From Nocardia carnea NBRC 14403 (lineage in GTDB: Bacteria > Actinomycetota > Actinomycetes > Mycobacteriales > Mycobacteriaceae): a stretch of DNA of 47,596 nt. The DNA is taken from the NCBI RefSeq assembly GCF_000308515.1, contig NZ_BAFV01000114.1, positions 1 through 47,596 on the forward strand, in the 5' to 3' direction. Position 1 is the first letter of the stretch. Every line of letters begins with the position of its first letter. The notes under the pieces are model-generated. The model did not search any database, was not told where the DNA came from, and saw only the letters and a list, made by a program, of their open reading frames with translations. Of the stretch, positions 1 through 7,705 are shown one piece after another. The position numbers were made by a program, and so were the translations under genes.

Positions 1-254
1 TCCATCCCTTGCTGCCCCCACTTGGCAAAGTGCGCATCGAGGCCCCCTGATCTTTCCACCTCGCTACTTCACCATCTCGGCGGCGGTCGTATACAGGCAT
101 CGAGGCAAGGACTGCTCGTCGGTACAAGTCGACAGGGATCGAAGCCATAATGAAGGAGTACCCGCACGATCGTGTACTGTGACGGCATGCACACCGAAAG
201 TGTGCACATCTGCTGCGAAGCCAGTGTTCAAGTCCCCCTCCGGACACAGCATTT

Positions 255-813
255 ATGCAGGTCAGGGGCATGTTTCCAACATTGCCTCTTCCCTACGTCC
301 ACACTGCGGTCCACACCAGGGAATCTGAGGGGATTCGGCCTCACGCAAGGACCCGTGCCCCATGGCGACCACTCCCCCGCATTCGCGTACGAAAAGACGG
401 CTCGCCTTACTCACAGGTGCGCTACCGCATCGACCACGCCGGCAAGTCCGTCCAAACCTCCCAATCGTTCGACGACCACGGCGCCGCTATCCGATGGGCG
501 AAACTGCTCGACCGCGTCGGCCCGGCCGAGGCCGAGCACATGCTTGTCGCGCAACTCGCCTCGACACCGGACATGGTCATGCTGACGCCATGGCTTCGCC
601 GCTATGTCGACCTACTCGGCGAGAGTCTTGGAAGAAACCGAGCGCAAGTACCGGCGAATGATCGACCACGACGCCACCCCGTTTTTCAAGTGCAGTTTCC
701 TGCCGGTCGACGCAGTAACACCAGACATGGATGTTGCGTGGGTCGAATGGCTCACAACCGAACTCGGCATGTCACCTGAGAGTGCAGCAGCCCCAACCGG
801 TTATCGGTCATGA
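255..813 (+). pseudogene. Phage-type tyrosine integrase, N-terminal relic
   Basis: Two overlapping frames together resemble the N-terminal half of an actinophage-type tyrosine recombinase. The first frame has the basic IRVRKDGSPYSQVRYR arm-binding segment, then SFDDHGAAIRWAKLLDRVGP and PWLRRYVDLL. The similarity then jumps to another frame near 610-620 (LEETERKYRRMIDHDATPFF, then DMDVAWVEWL), the core-binding domain. The catalytic domain with its R-H-R-Y residues is absent, so the gene is frameshifted and truncated and cannot encode an active recombinase. It lies at the left edge of the catabolic region and may be a relic of an integrated element. Assignment rests on family resemblance; the exact start is uncertain. 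Confidence 0.6.
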
Positions 814-1100
814 TCTGATTCGCACCGGTCGATCCCGTATTCGTCGGAGGCCACGAACGCGACGGGGTAGCAGCGGCTACTCGGGTGGACATCCCATTCG
901 ATGGCCGTCGTCGGCTGCGGAGCGTTGACCGCAGCGAAAATCACCGGCGAGCTGCCGGTATCCATTGATTTCGTCCAAGAATTCCTCGTCTGCGCTTCGA
1001 CCGCGAACATCGACACCGGGACCGCACCCATGGCAGTTGGTGATCGCGCGCGCTGACCTCCCTCGCATGAGGTAGCGATTGAGGTGCTCTGTGCTTGCAG
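814..1100. other. Intergenic, no recognised gene
   Basis: This stretch between the integrase relic and the minus-strand monooxygenase gene has short open frames on both strands. None has a convincing ribosome binding site or a recognisable domain. It may hold further decayed mobile-element sequence, but nothing specific can be supported. Confidence 0.4.
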
Positions 1101-2432
1101 TCACCGCGTGACACGCGGATCGACTCCGTATTGGGCTGGGGCGCCCAGATGTGCGCGCAGGGTAGCGCCGTCATACTCGCGGTGGAACAGCCCGCGATCT
1201 TGGAGGATCGGCACGACGCCATCGACAAAGGCGTCAACCCCGCCCTCGTAGATGTCCGGCGAGACCCAGAAGCCGTCGACAGCGTCTGCCTCGAACCATT
1301 CCTGCATGTGGTCCGCGGCTTCGGCGGCCGGTCCGACGATGACGGGGTGGTAGTCGATGACACCGTGCGCCAGAACGTCGCGGACGGTCCAGCCTTCACG
1401 CGCGATCTTCAGTGCGTGGACCGAGCGCGGGTCGCCCGGTGATGGCCGCGCCGCGGACAACTGCTCCGGCGAAAGTGGCCGGTCGAGCCGGACAGGATCG
1501 AGCCGCAGACCGAGCATCCGTCCGAGATAGGATGCACGCTGCGGGAATGTTCGGCCGCTCAACGTGATCCGGCGATCAAGACCTCCCCGCCTATCGTTTG
1601 CGATGGTCGTCATCAGGCCGGCGAAGAACTTGATTTCGTCCGGGTTGCGCCCGGCGCGTTCGGCGGCAACGCGGAACGCGGCACGCTGCGCACGCGCATC
1701 GTCGATCGTGAAAGCCGCTCCGATGACGGCGCTGGCCCAGCGGCCGGCGAACTCGAGGGCGTTCGCACTGCCTCCGGCGTGGAAGACAACGGGTTGCCCC
1801 TGCTCGGAGGGCGGAATGTGCAGCGGCCCGCGCGCGGCGACGAACTCGCCGCCCAAATTGATCGGGGCGATTTTCTCGGCGTCCGCGAAGCGGCCCGTCA
1901 CCTTGTCGTGCACCCATGCGGCCTCTCCCCAGCTGCCCCAGAGAGCCTGCACCAACTGGACCGTTTCATGCGCTCTTCCGTAGCGTTCGGGGCTGGACGG
2001 CAGTCGTTTGCCGTAATTGGCCGCGACATCCTCGCCGCTGGACGTGACGGCGTTCCAGCCCGTCCGTCCATGACTCATGACATCGAGTGCCTTGAACTGT
2101 CGCGCGAGGTTGAACGGCTCGTTGAAGGTGGTCGAGCCGGTAGCGACGAGGCCGATCCGGCTCGTCTCTCGCGCAACGGCTGCCAGCGTAACCATGACAT
2201 CGAGATTGAAGTCGGGCGGCTCGTTCTCTATATCGCCGACGTGACTGGGGCCGTCGGGCAGGAACAGGAACTGGAGCATTCCACGCTCGGCTGCTCGGGC
2301 ATGCCGAACTTTCGCGTCGAAGCTCGTATAGCTCGTGGGGTCGACCGCCGGGGCACGCCAGGCGCCGGGCAGATTGCCATACCCGTTGCCCAGATGCATG
2401 CCGATGATCATCTGTCTGTCCATCATGTCCAT
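1101..2432 (-). CDS. LLM-class FMN monooxygenase, NtaA/SnaA/DszA type
   Basis: The 443-residue protein is full length for the NtaA/SnaA/DszA branch of the bacterial-luciferase-like TIM-barrel monooxygenases. These use reduced FMN from a partner reductase to oxygenate small organic substrates. Visible family features are the N-terminal GMHLGNGYG strand, VATGSTTFNEPFNLARQF near residue 100, SHGRTGWNAVTS, the ERYGRAHE segment, and VVFHAGGSANALEFAGRWA in the second half. The gene diverges from a TetR gene across a short region with two perfect palindromes, so TetR control is likely. ATG codons at 2432, 2426 and 2411 are all possible starts. A decayed inverted copy of this gene lies at 7420-7690. 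The substrate cannot be deduced. Confidence 0.85.
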   Translation of the reverse strand: MDMMDRQMIIGMHLGNGYGNLPGAWRAPAVDPTSYTSFDAKVRHARAAERGMLQFLFLPDGPSHVGDIENEPPDFNLDVMVTLAAVARETSRIGLVATGSTTFNEPFNLARQFKALDVMSHGRTGWNAVTSSGEDVAANYGKRLPSSPERYGRAHETVQLVQALWGSWGEAAWVHDKVTGRFADAEKIAPINLGGEFVAARGPLHIPPSEQGQPVVFHAGGSANALEFAGRWASAVIGAAFTIDDARAQRAAFRVAAERAGRNPDEIKFFAGLMTTIANDRRGGLDRRITLSGRTFPQRASYLGRMLGLRLDPVRLDRPLSPEQLSAARPSPGDPRSVHALKIAREGWTVRDVLAHGVIDYHPVIVGPAAEAADHMQEWFEADAVDGFWVSPDIYEGGVDAFVDGVVPILQDRGLFHREYDGATLRAHLGAPAQYGVDPRVTR

Positions 2433-2505
2433 TTTCCGTGCGCATATCCGGACTGTTTGTCACTGTCGGCTGCGCGCTGAGTGTGAATTGTCCCCGCCCC
2501 GGACG

Positions 2506-2528
2506 TAAGAGGAGGTAGCCTCCTCTTA
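2506..2528. promoter_or_regulatory. Perfect palindrome in the LLM/tetR promoter region
   Basis: Arms TAAGAGGAGG (2506-2515) and CCTCCTCTTA (2519-2528) are exact inverted repeats around TAG. The site lies between the divergent monooxygenase and tetR genes and is a likely operator. A dimeric TetR protein is the obvious binder, but this is inference. Confidence 0.55.
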
Positions 2529-2541
2529 TACTGGAAGCCTA

Positions 2542-2556
2542 CGGAGACACTCTCCG
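2542..2556. promoter_or_regulatory. 15-bp CGGA-N7-TCCG palindrome (putative TetR operator)
   Basis: CGGAGACACTCTCCG is a perfect palindrome (CGGAGA/TCTCCG around CAC), 24 bp upstream of the tetR ATG at 2581. Two related 15-mers, at 9675 and 9710, precede the truncated tetR paralogue. This supports a TetR operator conserved between the two duplicated promoters. Confidence 0.55.
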
Positions 2557-2580
2557 TTTAGTCAATGTGAGGTGACCGCC

Positions 2581-3201
2581 ATGCCTGAGAACGCGACGAC
2601 CGGGGCTCGTGCCCCCCGGGCCGATGCCCGGCGCAACCGTGATCACATCCTCGCTGTCGCCGAGCGGCACTTCTCCGATCACGGCATCAACGGTTCGCTC
2701 GAAGCGATCGCGAAACAGGCCGGCGTCGGCGCAGGGACCTTGTACCGGCACTTCCCGAACCGGGAAGCGCTGCTCGCCGCGTTGCTCGCCGCGCGCGACG
2801 AGGCGCTCGTGTCCCGGCGCGATGAACTCCGCACCCGGTCGGCCGACGCCGCCGACGCACTCGAGGGCTGGCTCGACGCGCTCACCGAGTGGGCCGGTGC
2901 ATTCGACGGGCTGCCGGAGCCGCTGCGCGCGGCGATGAAGAGCCCTTCTCCGCTGGCCGTGACATGCCAGGGATTCATTACGACAACCGAGGAGTTCTTA
3001 CACGCCGCCCAGCGCGAGGGGAGCGCTCACAGCGGGATCCGGGCCCGGGATCTCTTCCTGGCCGCTCTGGCCACGAGCTGGGCACGGGGTGCGGCCATGG
3101 CCGACGACGCGTCTGCCGCGGCCCTGGCCGGTCTACTCAGAAGCGGGTGGGAGTCGACCGCACGTACGAGCCGCCCAACGGGCATCACCGACAACAGGTA
3201 G
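2581..3201 (+). CDS. TetR family transcriptional regulator
   Basis: The 206-residue protein has a canonical TetR N-terminal DNA-binding domain at about residues 17-65: RRNRDHILAVAERHF, SLEAIAKQAGVGAGTLYRHF, PNREALL. An all-helical ligand-binding region follows. The ATG at 2581 is preferred because GAGG lies 8 bases upstream; a GTG at 2572 is also in frame. It is divergent from the LLM monooxygenase gene and 56 bp upstream of an NADP/F420-type oxidoreductase gene, and it probably represses both. Two palindromes at 2506 and 2542 are candidate operators. Its closest relative in the window is the internally deleted tetR at 9755. Confidence 0.85.
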   Translation: MPENATTGARAPRADARRNRDHILAVAERHFSDHGINGSLEAIAKQAGVGAGTLYRHFPNREALLAALLAARDEALVSRRDELRTRSADAADALEGWLDALTEWAGAFDGLPEPLRAAMKSPSPLAVTCQGFITTTEEFLHAAQREGSAHSGIRARDLFLAALATSWARGAAMADDASAAALAGLLRSGWESTARTSRPTGITDNR

Positions 3202-3257
3202 CCAGAAAGTCACGTCTCGTGCGGGCGTGAACACTCGTCAACAGTAAGGAGAGCGGT

Positions 3258-3965
3258 ATGAAGCGCATTGGAATTGTCGGTAGCGGATCGATCGGAGCGG
3301 CAGTCGCCCGGCTCGCCGTCGCGGCCGACTACGACGTCCTCATCGCGAACTCGCGGGGACCGGAGTCGCTCACGGACTTGATCGACGAACTCGGCCCCCG
3401 GGCCCGGGCCGGCGAGGTCCGCGCGGCAGTGGAGTTCGGTGACATCCCGGTCCTGGCCGTGCCGCTGGCCGCGTACCCGAAACTGCCCGTCGATGCCTTC
3501 GTCGGGAATACGGTCCTTTCCACCGGGAACTACTATCCTCATCGCGATGGCCGCATCGAACAGCTGGACTCTCTGAAGAGCACGACGGCCGAGTACGAGC
3601 AGTCGCTTCTCCCGGGCACGGTGATCGTCAAGGCGTTCAACAACATTCGCTTCCAACACATCCCGAACCTGGCAAACTCCTCCCCGCGTACCGCGCTGCC
3701 GATCGCCGGGGATGACAGCGAGGCGAAGGCGCGGGTCTCCACGATCGTGAACACGCTCGGTTTCGACACCGTCGACGCGGGTAAGCTCGCCGAATCCTGG
3801 AGGTTCGAGCCGGAGTCCGGTGCGTACACCTCGATCTACGCGGCCAACGAGGACAGGTTCGCCGTGGACTACCTCGCCGACCCCGGAGCCCCCGTTCCGG
3901 CCGACCGCCTGCGCGAGCGACTTGACGCCTCACATCGTCCCGACGTCGCGGCGCGACAGTTCTGA
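3258..3965 (+). CDS. NADP/F420-type oxidoreductase, COG2085-like (copy 1)
   Basis: The 235-residue protein opens with a Rossmann motif (GIVGSGSIGAAVA), followed by ANSRGPES at the end of strand beta-2, where Ser/Arg normally contact the NADP 2'-phosphate. This is the NADPH-dependent F420 reductase-like family. The NYYPHRDGRIEQL segment after the Rossmann half and LAESWRFEPESGAY near residue 180 are shared with three paralogues in this window (10378, 11158, 39313). A strong AAGGAG precedes the ATG. It probably forms a transcription unit with the upstream tetR. Hydride exchange between NADPH and F420, or reduction of another acceptor, is inferred from the family. It is the most divergent of the four copies. 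Confidence 0.75.
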   Translation: MKRIGIVGSGSIGAAVARLAVAADYDVLIANSRGPESLTDLIDELGPRARAGEVRAAVEFGDIPVLAVPLAAYPKLPVDAFVGNTVLSTGNYYPHRDGRIEQLDSLKSTTAEYEQSLLPGTVIVKAFNNIRFQHIPNLANSSPRTALPIAGDDSEAKARVSTIVNTLGFDTVDAGKLAESWRFEPESGAYTSIYAANEDRFAVDYLADPGAPVPADRLRERLDASHRPDVAARQF

Positions 3966-4042
3966 CCGCAGCGTCCGGCGCGGTCCGGAAGGGCGGCCTC
4001 GCTCCTGAGGTGCTCTTGCGGACCTCGTTGCAGCGCATCGAA

Positions 4043-4139
4043 CCGGCACGATATTCGACGCCAACAAAGCCTTATAACGCGCCAAATGCCTCCCATTGTC
4101 GAGTGATGGCGCAGGATGCAAACGTACTGGCGGGACTTC
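4043..4139 (+). promoter_or_regulatory. Bipartite repeat upstream of araC (copy 1)
   Basis: Two conserved blocks, one at 4043-4067 (CGGCACGATATTCGACG then CCAACAA) and one at 4107-4139 (TGGCGCAGGATGCAAA, then CTGGCGGGACTTCC), recur with nearly the same spacing (64 versus 63 bp) at 33651-33746. Intervening bases are not conserved. The second block carries two GGCG half-sites two helical turns apart, typical of AraC-family tandem sites. It ends about 73 bp before the araC start, which suggests autoregulation. Confidence 0.55.
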
Positions 4140-4212
4140 CGATGCCTGCCGGAGCTGCCGTCTCGACAGCGCTGTCGAGCGGCGGCCGCCGAACCCACGT
4201 AAGGAGGCAGCA

Positions 4213-5262
4213 GTGAAGCTGAACTCGTATCAGAACCTCCGTGTCGCGAACTTCAGCGTCCACGCGCTGCGCCGAATCCTCGAAGAAGCAGACCTCGACT
4301 GGAGAACAGCACTCGCCGATGCCGAGATCGACCCCGATGCCGTGAACCGCCCGGGTGGCACTATCCCGGCGAAGAAAGAACTGGCCTTCCAACTCGAGTT
4401 CGTTGCGCTGACGAGAGATCGCGTCGATCTCTGGCTACGCGCCGCGCGGGCCTACACCACTGCCACGGTCGGCGCCCGCGGAATGGCTCTCGCAACCGCA
4501 CCGACCATTGCGGCTTGGGTCGAAGCCGTGAATGCAGTCGACTACTCGCCCGGACTTCTCGAGATCGGGGCGCTCCGGACCTCCGATGGCACGGTGACAG
4601 GTGTCCAGTTCACCTACCCCGACAGCGCGAAAGAGCTGATCCCGTTCAGCGCATATCGCGACCTCTATGCCACCAGCCGTTCGTTCGAGTGGCTTTATGG
4701 CGGCCGATTCCCGTTCACTCGTATCGAATTCCCGTTACCGGAAATCTCGCCCGAAGCATTGACCTACATCTCCGGCAACGTGGCCGAATGTGGCTCCGAG
4801 ACATTGCGGCTGTGGTGGGATCCCGTGATATCGACAGAGGAACTCCCTTTCGGAAACGCATTCCAGCACGCGGCATGGATCAAAGCAGACACCGAAGTTC
4901 TCGACTCGTTCCGGGCGACCGGCGATTGGCCCGACACCGTCGCAAAAGCAATCAGAGCCGCGCCGGCACTCAACCGGAAACTCGCGAATGTGGCTGCCAC
5001 GCTGCAGGTCTCACCACGCACTCTGCAGCGCAAGCTCGAACTCGCAGACCACGATTTCGCCGAGCTGCGCGACGAGACCCTCTGCGACCTCGCCTGCGAT
5101 CTGCTCTCGAATTCCGACCATTCCATATCCCGGATATCCCGGACCTTGGGCTACAAGGACGCAGCCAGCTTCACGATCGCCTTCAAAAGGTGGCGGGGAA
5201 TGCCGCCGTCTGCGTACCGGGATGCCTCTCATTACCGACCGGACAGTGGAACCACGGATTAG
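4213..5262 (+). CDS. AraC family regulator with Arabinose_bd-type N domain
   Basis: The GTG at 4213 follows AAGGAGG at an ideal distance, giving 349 residues; longer frames reaching 4096 run into the upstream repeat. The N-terminal ~190 residues match the Arabinose_bd-type ligand domain of AraC regulators (FSVHALRRILEEADLDW; ARGMALATAPTIAAWVEAV). The C-terminal ~90 residues hold two helix-turn-helix units (VAATLQVSPRTLQRKL and ISRISRTLGYKDAASFTIAF), ending in the family's RWRGMPPSAYR. Proteins of this type are usually activators of catabolic genes. The repeat before its start also occurs between the LLM monooxygenase operon at 33370 and the SDR/BVMO operon at 33986, making those likely targets. 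The ligand is unknown. Confidence 0.85.
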   Translation: MKLNSYQNLRVANFSVHALRRILEEADLDWRTALADAEIDPDAVNRPGGTIPAKKELAFQLEFVALTRDRVDLWLRAARAYTTATVGARGMALATAPTIAAWVEAVNAVDYSPGLLEIGALRTSDGTVTGVQFTYPDSAKELIPFSAYRDLYATSRSFEWLYGGRFPFTRIEFPLPEISPEALTYISGNVAECGSETLRLWWDPVISTEELPFGNAFQHAAWIKADTEVLDSFRATGDWPDTVAKAIRAAPALNRKLANVAATLQVSPRTLQRKLELADHDFAELRDETLCDLACDLLSNSDHSISRISRTLGYKDAASFTIAFKRWRGMPPSAYRDASHYRPDSGTTD

Positions 5263-5524
5263 CCCGACCGACCAAATCCGCGCCGATGCGTCATGTGTTG
5301 CCCTTGTTGGGAGCGGTCCGACCGATTTCCCTGTCTCTCATGCCGTTCTGTCAGGAACACTCGCAGCACAGCGCTGATCCTCTCCACGACCGCGAAACTC
5401 TCGGACCATGCCGCGCCCGACACAGCTCCGGCGTGAGGCACGACGCCGGTGCGCTGGTAGACGTCCATGTACCTGATGCCCGCGGCGAACCTTCACCTGT
5501 TCGGTCTGGGCGAATCCATTGAGC

Positions 5525-6457
5525 TCAACGAGTAGCCGGCAACGATTGGCCGGAAATAGGCTGTTGGTCGCGGTGGCCCGGCCGGGATGCAGCGGTGCTT
5601 GCCTGCACTGTGCACGCCGCGGCGCCGAGGGCCAGACCCGCAACGGCCAGTGGTGAGAGTGTCTCCCCGAGCGCGGCCCACGCCATGACACTCGCCGCGG
5701 CCGGGATTACCGCGAACAGGATGGAGGCCGCGCGGGCCCCCGACCTCTTGATTGCGGCCGAGTACAGCGTGGTAGCACCGACGGAAGTGGCGACGATCAT
5801 GCACGCCAGCAGAAGCAGAGCGTGCGGCCAGTCCGAGGATTGCGGGCCGGTGAGGACCGCCGCCACCCCGGCGACCGGAGTGGCCGCCGTGATTCCGAGC
5901 GCGGTGACCAGCCACGGGTCCATATCGGTGCAGAAGCGACCCTGATACACACCGCCGGCCGATAAACCGAGCATGGCGATCACTACCGCCGCAATACCGA
6001 TCCCCATCTGATGGTCGGCGGCAATCCGGGGCGCGCAGGCGAGCAGTACCGCGGCGGTGGCCAACACGAGCGCGAACATTCCCCTACGCGACTCACAATG
6101 GCGCGTCACCGCTACCATCAGGGCGGCTGTGATCACCGGGTTGAGCGCGATGACCAATGAGGCCAATCCTGCCGAAACTCCATGGGCCAACCCCCAATAC
6201 AACCCGAGGAACTGCACCGCCTGGGTCATCAACCCGGCCACCATCGCATGTAATACCTGCCGCCGCGACGGCAGCGCCGTCCTGCGGGCGGCCACGATCG
6301 CCCAGAGGATCATCGCCGAACCTGCGAAACGCAGAAAGATCACCAGGAACGGGGACATGACCGCGACCGTCGCCGTTCCGAGTGGATATCCGGCCGCGTA
6401 CAGCAGCACGGTAGGAACAGCCAGTCGCGCCGACAGACGGGGTGTGCTGGTGGACAT
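5525..6457 (-). CDS. EamA family (DMT superfamily) transporter
   Basis: The 310-residue protein is highly hydrophobic, with about ten predicted membrane helices in two EamA repeats: helices around GYPLGTATVAVMSPFLVIFL and MILWAIVAA in the first half, GVYQGRFCTDMDPWL at the junction, and SAAIKRSGARAASILFAVIP in the second. The ATG at 6457 is chosen because a longer frame to 6622 would overlap the divergent LysR gene. EamA proteins act as inner-membrane metabolite exporters or importers; the substrate is unknown. The shared promoter with LysR contains a long palindrome, so LysR regulation is likely. Downstream (5263-5524) it converges on araC with no recognised gene between. Confidence 0.85.
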   Translation of the reverse strand: MSTSTPRLSARLAVPTVLLYAAGYPLGTATVAVMSPFLVIFLRFAGSAMILWAIVAARRTALPSRRQVLHAMVAGLMTQAVQFLGLYWGLAHGVSAGLASLVIALNPVITAALMVAVTRHCESRRGMFALVLATAAVLLACAPRIAADHQMGIGIAAVVIAMLGLSAGGVYQGRFCTDMDPWLVTALGITAATPVAGVAAVLTGPQSSDWPHALLLLACMIVATSVGATTLYSAAIKRSGARAASILFAVIPAAASVMAWAALGETLSPLAVAGLALGAAACTVQASTAASRPGHRDQQPISGQSLPATR

Positions 6458-6489
6458 GGCTCCACAATCGGCCCCGAGCACGGCCGCCG

Positions 6490-6520
6490 CAAGACCGTTC
6501 ACGAAACGTGAACAGTCTTG
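6490..6520. promoter_or_regulatory. 31-bp palindrome between EamA and LysR genes
   Basis: CAAGAC-c-GTTCACG (6490-6503) and CGTGAAC-a-GTCTTG (6507-6520) are inverted repeats around AAA, with one unpaired position per arm. The core TTCAC-N5-GTGAA fits the T-N11-A LysR box. It lies 16 bp upstream of the lysR ATG, so it can serve autoregulation and control of the divergent transporter. Confidence 0.7.
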
Positions 6521-6535
6521 CGGCATACTGGCGCT

Positions 6536-7372
6536 ATGGCCACTCTCGACATCCCCCAACTTCGCAGTATGGTCGCGGTCGCGACATTCTCGAGCGTGCG
6601 CCGAGCCGCCGAGGCGCTCCACCTCACCCCGTCAGCCGTCAGCAACCATCTGCGCAAGCTCGAGAAAACACTCGGCACCCGGCTGGTCACCGCCCAGGGA
6701 CGAGGAATCGGGCTCACCAGCGACGGCGAGGAACTCGTCGCCCGGGCACGGGTGATCCTGACGCACCACGACGACGCGATCCATGCCCTCGCACCCCCCG
6801 GGGACAGCGAGTTCCTGGTCGCCGCGACCGAACACGCGGCGCAATTCCTCGTACCGAGTGTCGTATCCACCCTGAATACCCTGCACCCCGGCCGCGAGAT
6901 CAGACTGCGGCTGACTCGCAGCGCCCATGTGCGCGATCTTGTTCACGATGACCGCGCCGACGTGGCCTTGATGCTCACCCGACCGGCTCGCGGAAGCCAT
7001 GCCATCGCCGAACTTCCCTTGCAATGGTTCGGCACCGACGACGCCCCGCTCGACCGCCTGATCTTCTTCACTCGCCCGTGCGCGGTCCGGGACCAAGCGC
7101 TCGCGTCGCTGACGAAAACCCCGCACCAGATCGCGAAGGAGTGCCCGGACCTGACCGGCGTGCTCACCGCCGCACGGCACGGCCTCGGGGTCACCCCACT
7201 GCCGCGCCTGGGCCCGCCGCCGGACGGGGTCAGCCGCATCGACGCGCTACCCCCGATCCCCGACGTGACTCTGTATGCGGCCACCAGCGACCGCATCGAT
7301 TCCATGACCAGAGCGCGGATCATCGAAACACTGCGGGCACGCGTCACCGCCGACCGGCGCGTCGACTCGTAG
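6536..7372 (+). CDS. LysR family transcriptional regulator
   Basis: The 278-residue protein has the LysR winged helix-turn-helix at residues 3-62 (LDIPQLRSMVAVATF, then RRAAEALHLTPSAVSNHLRK). A substrate-binding domain follows from about residue 90 (SEFLVAATEHAAQFLVPSVV). It is somewhat short for the family (about 300), with a compact effector domain. The ATG at 6536 matches the usual family start; upstream codons would enter the palindromic operator. It most likely controls the divergent EamA gene. Its relation to the catabolic genes is not evident from sequence. Confidence 0.85.
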   Translation: MATLDIPQLRSMVAVATFSSVRRAAEALHLTPSAVSNHLRKLEKTLGTRLVTAQGRGIGLTSDGEELVARARVILTHHDDAIHALAPPGDSEFLVAATEHAAQFLVPSVVSTLNTLHPGREIRLRLTRSAHVRDLVHDDRADVALMLTRPARGSHAIAELPLQWFGTDDAPLDRLIFFTRPCAVRDQALASLTKTPHQIAKECPDLTGVLTAARHGLGVTPLPRLGPPPDGVSRIDALPPIPDVTLYAATSDRIDSMTRARIIETLRARVTADRRVDS

Positions 7373-7419
7373 ACCCGGACATCGGAGCGGTCTGGAGGTG
7401 GACCTTTCCCATGACGTCC

Positions 7420-7690
7420 GGCGGGCGCCACGTAGCCGCTCGCGGACCATCCCCAGTCCGAGCAAGGCCGGCCGGTGATTTTCCAAGCCGGTGGCGGCGC
7501 GAACGGGCTGGCCCACGGCGTCATCGACTACCACCCGTCGTCGCCGGGACCGCCAGCGACGTCGCCGATAATATGCAGCGATGGTACGAGGCCCAGGCCT
7601 GCAACGGCTCCTCCCTGGCCATCACAGCTACCACGACGGTGTCGACGCCTTCGCGGGCACCGATCTCACGCACCCGCATCACCGAGCGGA
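7420..7690 (+). pseudogene. Decayed LLM monooxygenase (NtaA-type) remnant
   Basis: Three plus-strand frames carry pieces of an NtaA-type monooxygenase closely related to the intact protein at 1101-2432. They are RHVAARGP (7422-), VIFQAGGGANG fused directly to LAHGVIDYHP (7475-7535), VVAGTASDVADNMQRWYEA (7536-7600), and YHDGVDAF near 7630. Against the intact copy, about 130 residues are missing between the second and third blocks, and at least two frameshifts are present. The copy is inverted relative to the intact gene and lacks any start region, so it is non-functional. Confidence 0.75.
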
Positions 7691-7705
7691 CGGACCGTTG
7701 AAGCC

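Noticed and set aside
215..252. A functional tRNA gene near 215-252
   Set aside because: Only a T-loop-like and 3'-end-like segment is present; the T stem does not pair and no anticodon arm is found.
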